Under the pieces are notes generated by a model, which worked only from the letters and a program-made list of their open reading frames with translations, had not been told where the DNA came from and searched no databases. Shown piece after piece: positions 1-5,931 of a DNA stretch of 10,086 nt (positions are counted from its first letter, which is position 1; each line of letters opens with the position of its first letter). Location: assembly GCA_964242425.1 (NCBI GenBank), contig CAXTCK010000129.1, forward strand, positions 1-10,086. Reading direction: 5' to 3'. The position numbers and the translations under genes were made by a program. The DNA comes from Lichenicola sp964242425. Lineage in GTDB: Bacteria; Pseudomonadota; Alphaproteobacteria; Acetobacterales; Acetobacteraceae.

Positions 1-45
1 CTTCTAAGCTGTGGGTCGGTGGTTCGAGTCCACCAGGGCGCGCCA
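1..45 (+). tRNA. tRNA-Arg (anticodon TCT), 3' half only
   Basis: The first 45 bases fold as the 3' part of a tRNA. Positions 1-7 (CTTCTAA) are the anticodon loop with T33 followed by TCT, which reads AGA as arginine. GCTGT is the 3' strand of the anticodon stem, GGGTC the variable loop, GGTGG-TTCGAGT-CCACC a perfect T arm, AGGGCGC the acceptor strand and G the discriminator, followed by an encoded CCA. The 5' half lies upstream of the window. All arm lengths are canonical. Arginine TCT is certain if the loop starts at base 1, as the stem lengths require. Confidence 0.93.
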
Positions 46-127
46 ACACCGTTCCACGTCACCCGCCATGTCCGGAACGGGTGCGCCCGACATCCGGGGA
101 CGCGGTTTTCCATCACCTCGCCCGGAG

Positions 128-1105
128 CTAGCGCGTCCTGGACCCTGGACGGCGCGCGGACGTGCGGAAATGGCTCGGGCCGATGCCGATGACGCGCTTG
201 AAGGCACGGCTGAAGGCGGCATCAGACTCATAGCCGAGCCGTTTCGAGACCTCGGAGATGCGTGCGTGGTCGCGGGCCAGCCATTGCCGCGCCTGGTGCA
301 TCCGCACCTGCGCCACGTATTGCGCCGGGGTCTCGCCGACGATGGCGGCGAACTTCCCGGCGAAGCTCGATCGCGACGCGCCCATCATCCGCGCCAGCTC
401 GGGCACCGGCCAGTCGCGCTCGGGATTGGCGTGGATGGCCGCCAGCACGCGGCCGATCTCCGGGTCGCGCACCGCCGCCATCCAGCCGGTGGCGTCGTTG
501 CCGCCGCGCTCCACCCAGGAGCGGATGATCTGCGCCGCCAGGACGTCGGCCAGGCGGGCGACGATGCCGCAGGCGCCGACGCGATTCATCGCCACCTCGC
601 GGCCCATCGCCTCGATCAGATGCGGGATGGTGGGGTCGCTCCGCATCAGCTCGTTCGCGTGCATCACGTCGGGCATCATGCGCAGCAGCGGGTGCAGGCT
701 GTCGAGGTTGAACCGCATCGAGCCCGAGAACAGCAGGGCGGCCTCGCCTTGGTCGCCTGTCCGCAGGTCGACGATGTTGTCGCAGATCGAGGTGCAGTTC
801 GCGCGCGGGAACGGCTGGAACGGGGCGTCAGCCTGGCTCGCCAGCGCATGCGCGCAGCCGCGCGGCAGCAGCACGGCGTCGCCTGCCGTGAGCTGCGTCC
901 ACGCTCCGCACGGCGCCTGCAGCCAGCAGCCCGCTTCGGCCACGAAATGGAAATGCGCCTCCGCCTGCGCCGGAAACGAGAACGCCCACGGCCCCACGTG
1001 GCGGCAGCGGCTGTACTCGACACCCTCGAGCCGCAGGCCGTTCAGCATCTCGGTGAGCAGATCCCCACCGTCGGCCGCACCGGGTTTGGAGCAACGATCA
1101 AGCAT
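128..1105 (-). CDS. AraC-family transcriptional regulator with N-terminal cupin sensor domain
   Basis: This 325-residue protein has the layout of cupin-type AraC regulators. The N-terminal ligand-sensing region carries the motif HFHFVAEAG and the turn around AVLLPRGCAHAL (residues about 51-88). The C-terminal AraC DNA-binding domain has two helix-turn-helix units, around PVPELARMMGASRSSFAGKF (about 233-252) and RISEVSKRLGYESDAAFSRA (about 282-301), ending in the usual GIGPSHFR signature. Start choice: I prefer the ATG at 1105 (MLDRCSKPG), where family members usually begin. A GTG at 1147 would add 14 residues, and neither has a strong Shine-Dalgarno sequence. It diverges from the exporter at 1174, an arrangement in which such regulators commonly control the neighbouring pump; the ligand cannot be read from the sequence. 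The stop is TAG at 128-130. Confidence 0.93.
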   Translation of the reverse strand: MLDRCSKPGAADGGDLLTEMLNGLRLEGVEYSRCRHVGPWAFSFPAQAEAHFHFVAEAGCWLQAPCGAWTQLTAGDAVLLPRGCAHALASQADAPFQPFPRANCTSICDNIVDLRTGDQGEAALLFSGSMRFNLDSLHPLLRMMPDVMHANELMRSDPTIPHLIEAMGREVAMNRVGACGIVARLADVLAAQIIRSWVERGGNDATGWMAAVRDPEIGRVLAAIHANPERDWPVPELARMMGASRSSFAGKFAAIVGETPAQYVAQVRMHQARQWLARDHARISEVSKRLGYESDAAFSRAFKRVIGIGPSHFRTSARRPGSRTR

Positions 1106-1110
1106 GACGG

Positions 1111-1128
1111 GTTTTCTAGCATGGAAAC
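1111..1128. promoter_or_regulatory. Possible operator: imperfect palindrome between the AraC gene and the exporter
   Basis: GTTTTC-N6-GGAAAC is an inverted repeat with five of six positions matching. It lies in the 68-nt divergent spacer, just upstream of the regulator's ATG. It sits where a site for the AraC protein would be expected, but AraC proteins often bind direct repeats, so the assignment is tentative. I found no convincing -35/-10 pair in this spacer. Confidence 0.2.
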
Positions 1129-1173
1129 GCCAGGACAACGAGGCCACCTTCCGGCCAACCTGAAAGCGCCTCC

Positions 1174-2403
1174 ATGTCAGAAGCCAGCCACGCCGACGCC
1201 ATCACGATGCGCCCTCCGCCCGGCACCGGGCCGGCGCGGGCCGCCTGGGGGGCGGTGCTTTCGCTCACGCTCGGGGTGTTCGCGCTGGTCACGGCGGAGT
1301 TCCTGCCCGCCAGCCTGCTGACACCCATGGCGCAAGGCCTCGGCGTGTCCAACGGCACCGCCGGGCAGGCCGTCACCGCGACGGCGCTGGTCGGCGCGTT
1401 CGCCGGGCCGATCGTCGTGGTCGGGCTCGGCCGGATCGACCGGCGGCTGATCGTGCGCGCGCTGGTGCTGCTGCTGGTGGTGTCGAACCTGCTCGCGGCC
1501 CTGGCGTCGAGCGTCTGGATCCTGTTCGCGGCGCGGGTGGCGCTCGGCTTCGCGCTGGGCGGCTTCTGGTCGCTGGCGCCGGCCCTGTGCCTGCGCCTGG
1601 TGCCGCAGCGGCTGGTGGCGCGCGCGATCTCGATCATCTTCACCGGCGTGTCGGCGGCCACGGTGTGCGCGGCGCCACTCGGCGCCTATCTCGGCGACGC
1701 GATCGGCTGGCGCATGACGTTCCTGTCGGCGGGCGGGTTGTCGGTGGCGGCGCTGCTGGCGCTGTTCGCCACCCTGCCCCGGCTGCCGGCGACCGATGCG
1801 CCGGGCCTCGGCACCTTCCTGGTGCTGCTGCGACGGCCGCGCATCCAGGTCGGCATGCTGACCCTGCTGCTGGTGATCTCCGGGCACTTCGCCGGCTTCA
1901 CCTACGTGCGGCCGTTCCTGGAGCAGGTGTCGCATCTGCAGGCCAGGGGGATATCGCTGGTGCTGCTGGTGTTCGGCGTCGGCGGCTTCTTCGGCAACCT
2001 CGCCGGCGGCGCCGTGGCCGGACGCAGCGCCAGGCTCGGCGTCGGGCTGGGGTCGCTGCTGCTCGCGGCCGCCTCGCTGCTGTTGCTGGGCTACGGTGCG
2101 GCTGCATCCGTCACCTTTGCGGCGCTGGCGGCCTGGGGGTTCGCCTTCGGGGCGCTGCCGGTGGCGCTGCAGACCCTGACCACGCAGTCGGCGCCGGACC
2201 ACGCAGAAAGTGCCGGCGCCCTGCTGGTGACGATGTTCCAGATCGCCATCGCCACCGGAGCGATCGTTGGCGGCCTGCTGGAGGACGGCTTCGGCGCCCG
2301 CGGGGCGATCGGCTATTGCGGTCTCGGCGCCGTCCTTGGCAGCCTGGTGATGTTCGGGCTGGGGCGGCGCGGCGCCACCCGGTCGGAGGAGGTCGCCGCC
2401 TGA
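1174..2403 (+). CDS. MFS exporter, DHA1 family, NepI-like
   Basis: This is a 409-residue integral inner-membrane protein with about 12 hydrophobic helices, the normal size for a major facilitator superfamily proton antiporter. The first helix region contains AEFLPASLLTPMAQGLGVS. Further on are GQAVTATALVGAFAG, the loop-2/3 basic motif GRIDRR, the helix-4 region LGFALGGFWSLAPA and APLGAYLGDAIGWRMTF. From memory of the family these match E. coli NepI (purine ribonucleoside efflux) closely, and the related AraJ/YdhP group more loosely. Export of a nucleoside, sugar or drug-like compound is likely; the exact substrate is unknown, so no symbol is given. The ATG at 1174 is used, with only a weak GAAAG upstream; an in-frame ATG at 1207 is the alternative. 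It is divergent from the AraC gene, its probable regulator. The stop TGA is at 2401-2403. Confidence 0.93.
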   Translation: MSEASHADAITMRPPPGTGPARAAWGAVLSLTLGVFALVTAEFLPASLLTPMAQGLGVSNGTAGQAVTATALVGAFAGPIVVVGLGRIDRRLIVRALVLLLVVSNLLAALASSVWILFAARVALGFALGGFWSLAPALCLRLVPQRLVARAISIIFTGVSAATVCAAPLGAYLGDAIGWRMTFLSAGGLSVAALLALFATLPRLPATDAPGLGTFLVLLRRPRIQVGMLTLLLVISGHFAGFTYVRPFLEQVSHLQARGISLVLLVFGVGGFFGNLAGGAVAGRSARLGVGLGSLLLAAASLLLLGYGAAASVTFAALAAWGFAFGALPVALQTLTTQSAPDHAESAGALLVTMFQIAIATGAIVGGLLEDGFGARGAIGYCGLGAVLGSLVMFGLGRRGATRSEEVAA

Positions 2404-2437
2404 TCCCGGCCTGGCGGCTCGGTCGGGCTGGCCCGGT

Positions 2438-2465
2438 GGCGCGTAGGTCAGGAGGCTTACGCGCC
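2438..2465 (+). terminator. Hairpin downstream of the exporter, probable transcription terminator
   Basis: GGCGCGTA (2438-2445) and TACGCGCC (2458-2465) are perfect inverted repeats. As RNA the stem continues inward through G-U, G-C, U-G and C-G pairs to a tetraloop AGGA (2450-2453), giving 12 base pairs. It starts 34 nt after the exporter stop codon. No run of T follows, so it is not a textbook intrinsic terminator; it may stabilise the 3' end or work with Rho. Confidence 0.5.
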
Positions 2466-2818
2466 CGGTCGTATCCGGGACGATGTCGGATCCGCAGGAT
2501 TTCATCCGGAGCGGTCCGCGGTTGTCGCCCTCCGGGTCCCGTCGGCCACCGCTTCCGGCTGCGGGGCTTCGGTTCGACGGGCATGCCATCGTGGATCGTG
2601 TCGTGGTCGCCCGACGTCGTGAGCAGGATGGCGGGCTTGCAGAGTCGGATCCTCCGGTGACTTCCGCTTTCCCCCGGGTCGTGAACGGAAATTTGCCATC
2701 TGCGCCTGGGGCGAACACCTGTTTTCCGTCTGGCCCGGGACCTCAGGACGGTCGACCACATCCGGGGGCCATCATCGGGACCGGGGCGGAACCAGGCCGC
2801 CCAGCCCCGCGGTGCTCT
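2466..2818. other. Gene-free convergent spacer
   Basis: This stretch lies between the exporter hairpin and the stop codon of the minus-strand unknown gene. The open frames crossing it have low-complexity arginine/proline-rich translations, typical of non-coding GC-rich DNA, and I see no ribosome binding site with a credible protein. It contains two nested small inverted repeats: ACGGAAA (2685-2691) with TTTCCGT (2723-2729), and inside them CGCC (2703-2706) with GGCG (2710-2713). They could form a branched RNA but are unremarkable individually. Confidence 0.5.
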
Positions 2819-3262
2819 CTAGCGACCGAGCTTTCCGAGGTCGCGCATCGCCACCACCAGCTTCATGTGCTTCAGCAGGAGCTGGTGCGGGAGCGACGGC
2901 AGGTAGATGCGCAGGGCTTCAAGCCTCTTGGACTCCGGCAGCGACGCGAAGCTCGGCCGCGAGGCCGACGCCTCGTCCGCGGCGTCGTAGGCCCTGGCGA
3001 CGGCGGCCGTCAGCTCGGCCGGGATGGAGGCCAGGAGGGCTTTCTGTTGCGGGCTGAGGAGCCTGTCGCGCAACGGGCCCGACAGCGTACGGCTTTCGGC
3101 CACCTTCGGCGTCTCGTAAGGCTTCAGCCGGTTCAACGGAAACTCGATCTCGACGCCGTTGCTCTGCAGCACGTAGGCGGTCGCTCCGTCGATGTCGACC
3201 AGCCTGCCATGTCGGGACTCGCTCAGGTCGGAGACTTGGTCGCCAATGGAAAGGGAAGCCAT
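2819..3262 (-). CDS. Conserved-looking hypothetical protein with SH3/KOW-like N-terminus
   Basis: I do not recognise this 147-residue family. Residues about 5-48 (GDQVSDLSESRHGRLVDIDG, then AYVLQSNGVEIEFPLNRLKP) read like a small five-stranded SH3/KOW-like barrel: a GD-V opening, an RHGRLVDIDG turn and a final L-P. The pattern resembles the KOW segment of MutS2 proteins. Residues about 58-147 are helical and rich in Leu/Ala/Arg, with no membrane segment or signal peptide, suggesting a cytoplasmic protein. The start is the ATG at 3262: GAGG lies about 8 nt upstream, and the good protein pattern begins exactly there, while the upstream in-frame extension is low quality. It stands alone, convergent with the exporter. 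A nucleic-acid or protein-binding role is only a guess from the barrel-like fold. Confidence 0.72.
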   Translation of the reverse strand: MASLSIGDQVSDLSESRHGRLVDIDGATAYVLQSNGVEIEFPLNRLKPYETPKVAESRTLSGPLRDRLLSPQQKALLASIPAELTAAVARAYDAADEASASRPSFASLPESKRLEALRIYLPSLPHQLLLKHMKLVVAMRDLGKLGR

Positions 3263-3659
3263 GGACGGACCTCGCGGGATGCCTGGATACCCTGCGCAGA
3301 GGGTCATGGATGCGGTGTCCAGGCAACCTCGGCCTGGAGTCGGCATGGCCAGTGCGAGCGCTCCGGCGAGGCGACCATCTGCTAGGAAGTGCCGGCAGCC
3401 TGGCCAGCTGCCGCCCGCCGCGCGCGTCATGGTCGGCCCCGACCTCAGGGCGACGGACGTCGGAATGGCTTCCCATGGCCGCCAGCCGGAACGCACCGGG
3501 CGGCGACGCCACCGTGGTCATGACCTGAAGCTCACTGTCGTGGGCGCCGAAGTTGGAAAATCGGCCCGAGATGGGACCGGTCGTGGTCCGCGCTCCGCTC
3601 GTGACGCTAGCGCATCTACTTGCACGCCTCCTCGTAGCCCAAATCACGTTGCCGGGAAC
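3263..3659. other. Divergent spacer without a recognisable gene
   Basis: These 397 bases separate the unknown minus-strand gene from the leader of the DUF1127 gene. Open frames here have no credible start signals or protein patterns. Short perfect inverted repeats are present: CGGCAGC (3393-3399) with GCTGCCG (3407-3413), GGTCG (3431-3435) with CGACC (3440-3444), and CGACG (3451-3455) with CGTCG (3458-3462). A CTTG (3619-3622) followed by CCCAAAT (3638-3644) faintly resembles a heat-shock sigma-32 type promoter for the DUF1127 gene, but the spacing is short, so I do not call it. Confidence 0.45.
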
Positions 3660-3724
3660 ATGGTGCAGTGCAACAAAAAGCTCTGGACAATGGCGGCGGG
3701 CAGTTCCATGTTGCGTTGCAGCAT
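3660..3724 (+). promoter_or_regulatory. Long 5'-leader hairpin of the DUF1127 gene
   Basis: ATGGTGCAGTGCAACA (3660-3675) pairs with TGTTGCGTTGCAGCAT (3709-3724) over 16 positions with one G-G mismatch and two G-U pairs; 13 of 16 are Watson-Crick. Inside the 33-nt loop, TGGA (3684-3687) can also pair with TCCA (3705-3708), which stacks directly on the main stem. The structure ends 10 nt before the AGGAGG of the DUF1127 gene, which places it in the leader if transcription starts upstream of 3660. It may act in mRNA stability, processing or translation control, or be a palindromic protein-binding site in DNA. Confidence 0.45.
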
Positions 3725-3734
3725 AACAGCAGCC

Positions 3735-3740
3735 AGGAGG
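3735..3740 (+). promoter_or_regulatory. Strong ribosome binding site of the DUF1127 gene
   Basis: AGGAGG sits 5 nt before the ATG at 3746. It is the best Shine-Dalgarno match in the window. It fixes the start at 3746 rather than at the in-frame ATG at 3668, which lies inside the hairpin. Confidence 0.8.
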
Positions 3741-3745
3741 CTCAC

Positions 3746-3967
3746 ATGGCCACCACGACCCAGAACACCTTCCAGCCGCGCGTCGAGACCGGCCTGCCCG
3801 CCATCGTCCGCTCGTTCACCGTCGCGTTCCGCGCAGCCCGGACCGCGCGCCAGGAGCGCGCCCGCCTTCTCGCCGAGCTGTCGCAGTGCAGCGACCGCGA
3901 GCTGGCCGACATGAACCTCAGCCGCGCCGACATCGGCCACGTGGTGCGCAGCTGGCAGCCGGCCTGA
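3746..3967 (+). CDS. Small DUF1127 (YjiS-like) domain protein
   Basis: The 73-residue protein has the C-terminal DUF1127 pattern: an arginine-rich helix (ARTARQERARLLAELSQC, about 31-48) followed by SDRELADMNLSRADIGHVVR (49-68). The domain usually spans about 40 residues at the end of proteins of 45-100 residues, as here. Basic small proteins of this family are common in alphaproteobacteria in several copies; the Rhodobacter member CcaF1 is known as an RNA-binding protein involved in small-RNA maturation and RNA turnover, and others affect nutrient responses. A similar RNA-linked role here is inference. The gene is monocistronic, has a strong ribosome binding site, lies behind a long leader hairpin and converges on cheZ. 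Confidence 0.88.
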   Translation: MATTTQNTFQPRVETGLPAIVRSFTVAFRAARTARQERARLLAELSQCSDRELADMNLSRADIGHVVRSWQPA

Positions 3968-3976
3968 CAAGCCGGC

Positions 3977-3989
3977 TCCGGCCGCCGGA
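3977..3989. terminator. Small GC hairpin between the convergent DUF1127 gene and cheZ
   Basis: TCCGG-CCG-CCGGA lies 10 nt after the DUF1127 stop codon. An alternative pairing is CCGGC (3972-3976) with GCCGG (3984-3988). It is in the 53-nt convergent spacer and could serve both genes. There is no T tract, and in DNA this GC-rich such a short repeat may be chance. Confidence 0.25.
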
Positions 3990-4020
3990 CCGGAAGCCTC
4001 CGCCTCCAGAAGCCGGCGCG

Positions 4021-4686
4021 TCAGAAGTCGGCGAGCAGCGCGTCGATCGCGGCCTGACCCATCGCCGCCACCGGCAGCTGCGGACCATTCAGCAGGTGCG
4101 CGTCCGGACGCCCGTCGGTCGAGAACGAGGCGGCGTGGACGTCGTCCCAGCGACTCCGCCCGAACGTCTCGATGATCCGGTTCACCTTGCCTTCCACCGT
4201 CTTGAGCGCGGTGACGACCTTGGTGATGCGCTGGCCGGTGATGTCCTGGAAGCTGCAGGCCTCGTAGATGCGCATGGTGGCGTCCTGGACCGTGGCAATG
4301 TCCGGCCCGGCGGCCGAGGCACAGGCGTCGTCGAGACGCTCGCACGCTTCCAGGATCGAGTTGGTGGCGTCGGCGGTGTGCGACACCACGGCGTCGAGCT
4401 CCTCGCTCGCGGACGACACCGCGGTGTCGGACGACGAGTCGGTGCGCAGCGCCGCGATCTCCTCCCTGGCCACCGCAATGGTGCGGCCCAGATCCTCGAC
4501 CTCGCCCAGCAGCTCGGTTTCGTGCGCAGACAGTTCGCCGCCCAGCGTGTCGATCACCGCGCGCACCACGTCGGCCACCATCTGCGGACGCACGGACGGG
4601 TACGACGCGCAGATGGCGGTGAGCTTTTCCGCCAGCGCCTTGACGTCGACCTTCGCATCCACAGGGGCGGCGGCTGCCTCAACCAT
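4021..4686 (-). CDS. cheZ: CheZ-type chemotaxis protein phosphatase
   Basis: CheZ removes the phosphate from CheY-P and so ends the signal to the flagellar motor. This 221-residue protein is close to the usual CheZ size (E. coli 214). The hallmark catalytic stretch is SFQDITGQRI (residues 145-154): Asp148 and Gln152 correspond to E. coli Asp143 and Gln147, the Gln being the residue that positions water for attack. The central region (about 55-170) is long, helical and polar, as expected for the four-helix-bundle hairpin. The protein ends in AAIDALLADF, matching the short amphipathic C-terminal helix that docks on CheY. Its ATG overlaps the end of cheY by 8 nt (ATGGTTGA), implying coupled translation. 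It is the last gene of the minus-strand run. No flagellar or receptor genes are in view. Confidence 0.92.
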   Translation of the reverse strand: MVEAAAAPVDAKVDVKALAEKLTAICASYPSVRPQMVADVVRAVIDTLGGELSAHETELLGEVEDLGRTIAVAREEIAALRTDSSSDTAVSSASEELDAVVSHTADATNSILEACERLDDACASAAGPDIATVQDATMRIYEACSFQDITGQRITKVVTALKTVEGKVNRIIETFGRSRWDDVHAASFSTDGRPDAHLLNGPQLPVAAMGQAAIDALLADF

Positions 4687-5065
4687 GGCCCAGGACCTTC
4701 TCGATCTTGCCCTGCAGCGTTTCGGCGTTGAACGGCTTGACGATGTAGTTGGACACGCCCGCCTGCTTCGCGGCGACGACGTTCTCCGTCTTGCTTTCAG
4801 CGGTGATCATGATGAACGGGATCGTTGCAAGCTTGGCATCGGCGCGCACCGCCTGCAGCAGCTCCAGGCCGGTCATCGGCGACATGTTCCAGTCGCTGAT
4901 CACCAGGCCGTAGCGCTTGGTGCGCAGCTTGCCGAGCGCCTCGGTGCCATCCGCCGCCTCGTCGACGTTCTCGAACCCGATCTGCTTGAGCAGGTTGCGT
5001 ATGATGCGAAGCATCGTCTTGTAGTCGTCGACGATCAGGACGTCCAAGCTTGTGTCGATTGTCAC
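4679..5065 (-). CDS. cheY: CheY chemotaxis response regulator, single receiver domain
   Basis: This is a single receiver domain of 128 residues from the GTG at 5065 (132 from the ATG at 5077). All key residues are present, numbered from the GTG: the acidic pair in VLIVDDYKTM (Asp13/Asp14), phospho-acceptor Asp58 in VISDWNMSP, Thr88 in MITAES and Lys110 in IVKPF. RRIIRNLLKQIGF-like and SDWNM segments are typical of true CheY rather than of DNA-binding regulators, and there is no output domain. Start choice: GGAG at 5072-5075 lies 6 nt before the GTG, giving an N-terminus that reads (M)TIDTSLDVL, whereas the ATG at 5077 has no such signal. The next gene is cheZ, its expected phosphatase, overlapping by 8 nt; upstream is another receiver gene, 45 nt away. 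Confidence 0.93.
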   Translation of the reverse strand: MTIDTSLDVLIVDDYKTMLRIIRNLLKQIGFENVDEAADGTEALGKLRTKRYGLVISDWNMSPMTGLELLQAVRADAKLATIPFIMITAESKTENVVAAKQAGVSNYIVKPFNAETLQGKIEKVLGHG

Positions 5066-5071
5066 GTGCGG

Positions 5072-5075
5072 CTCC
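5072..5075 (-). promoter_or_regulatory. Ribosome binding site deciding the cheY start
   Basis: On the minus strand this reads GGAG, 6 nt before a GTG codon at 5065. It overlaps the coding sequence of the longer form starting at the ATG at 5077, so it argues for the shorter one. Confidence 0.5.
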
Positions 5076-5110
5076 ATCGGCGTGGGGAGCGCGATGATGC
5101 GGCACGAACC

Positions 5111-5590
5111 TTAATCAACCATTTCCACGCCCGGCGACGTCGCCGGCTGCGTCGCGAGCAGGCGGTTCGCCACCTCCACCAGCACCACCGCCGTGAACGG
5201 CTTGGACAGGCAGTAGCAGGGCGGCGCGGTGTTGCGGTCGGTGACGGCGTCGGTGTGCTCGGTGATGAACAGGATCGGTACGACGGGATCGCGCGTGCGC
5301 GCATGCGTCGCCACGTCGACGCCGCCAAAGCCCGGCATGTCGATGTCGGTCACCACCAGCCTGATCCCGGCCGCATCGCCGATCAGTTGGAGCGCGTCGG
5401 CGCCGTCGCACGCTTCCACCGCCGTGTAGCCGGCGGCCCGCAACGCGCGCGACGCCACCGCGCGCACGTTCGGCATCTCGTCGGCCACGAGCACGCGCGT
5501 CGCCAAGCCGGCCACCACGTTTCCCGCCCCGGTCCCGGCGCCTGTCCCGCGATACCCGGCCGGTTCCGTCGCGCCCTCCTCGCGGGTCAT
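5111..5590 (-). CDS. Single-domain response regulator (receiver protein)
   Basis: This 159-residue protein has a glycine-rich, probably disordered N-terminus (about 1-30) and one receiver domain (about 31-147), with no DNA-binding or enzymatic output domain. Phospho-acceptor Asp82 lies in VVTDIDMPG, Thr110 in ILFITEH and Lys130 in CLSKPF. The Mg-binding acidic pair is Asp37-Glu38 (VLVADEMPNV) rather than the usual Asp-Asp, a change tolerated in some receivers. The ATG at 5590 overlaps the cbpM stop by 4 nt (ATGA), which decides the start; the in-frame stretch up to 5950 is only the shadow of cbpM. It is followed 45 nt later by cheY. It may compete with CheY for phosphate from a distant kinase or act by protein contact; its partner is unknown. 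Confidence 0.88.
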   Translation of the reverse strand: MTREEGATEPAGYRGTGAGTGAGNVVAGLATRVLVADEMPNVRAVASRALRAAGYTAVEACDGADALQLIGDAAGIRLVVTDIDMPGFGGVDVATHARTRDPVVPILFITEHTDAVTDRNTAPPCYCLSKPFTAVVLVEVANRLLATQPATSPGVEMVD

Positions 5591-5931
5591 CCCGAGGTCG
5601 GGCCGGGATCCGGCAGCTCGCGCAGCAACCGCGACAGCTCGTCGCGAAGCGCCGGGTCGGCGCGCGACGCGATCGCGTTGTGCACCCGCCGCATGTGCCG
5701 GCGCGCCGCGTAGAGCTGGTCCAGCAGCGACAGCACCAGGGGCAGCACGTCCTCGCCGACATGCAGCTCCCGCAGCTCCAGGATCAGGCGGGCGCGCGCC
5801 TCGTCGATCGGGTGGAACAGGTAGTGCCCCGGCGCCCCGTCCGGGCGGATCCAGGCACGTGCCACCCAGGCCTCCACCTCGACCGGATCCGTGCCGCCCA
5901 GGCGGACGCACAGCGTTTCGATGGTGATCAT
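5587..5931 (-). CDS. cbpM: CbpM-type chaperone modulator (MerR-like domain)
   Basis: The 114-residue protein is about the size of E. coli CbpM (101 residues). It begins MITIETLCVRLGGTDPVEVE, a MerR-like helix-turn-helix opening of the CbpM family, with a conserved aromatic region (WVARAWIRPDG, YLFHPIDEARARLI) and a C-terminal leucine-rich helical part. CbpM binds the J domain of CbpA and inhibits its co-chaperone and DNA-binding activity. The assignment rests on both the sequence pattern and the position directly after cbpA, with a 4-nt ATGA overlap at its start and another with the receiver gene at its end. This tight coupling on both sides is good evidence for one transcript. The C-terminal tail is Pro/Gly-rich. 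Confidence 0.87.
   Translation of the reverse strand: MITIETLCVRLGGTDPVEVEAWVARAWIRPDGAPGHYLFHPIDEARARLILELRELHVGEDVLPLVLSLLDQLYAARRHMRRVHNAIASRADPALRDELSRLLRELPDPGPTSG

Noticed and set aside
11..1321. A 436-codon plus-strand frame over the tRNA and AraC gene
   Set aside because: It begins inside the tRNA and is antisense to the AraC regulator, with an Arg/His-rich shadow translation.
1177..2718. A 513-codon minus-strand frame opposite the exporter
   Set aside because: It is a low-complexity Gln/Arg/His-rich translation, the mirror of hydrophobic membrane-protein codons in the exporter.
2483..3385. A 300-codon plus-strand frame across the spacer and the unknown gene
   Set aside because: It is antisense to the 147-residue protein, which has a better protein pattern and ribosome binding site; this frame has neither.
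3263..3496. N-terminal extension of the unknown minus-strand protein up to 3496
   Set aside because: The extension has no domain-like pattern, while the ATG at 3262 has GAGG upstream and begins the ordered barrel-like segment.
3619..3644. Sigma-32 type promoter (CTTG and CCCAAAT) for the DUF1127 gene
   Set aside because: The spacing is about two bases short and the -10 region is a partial match, so it cannot be told from chance.
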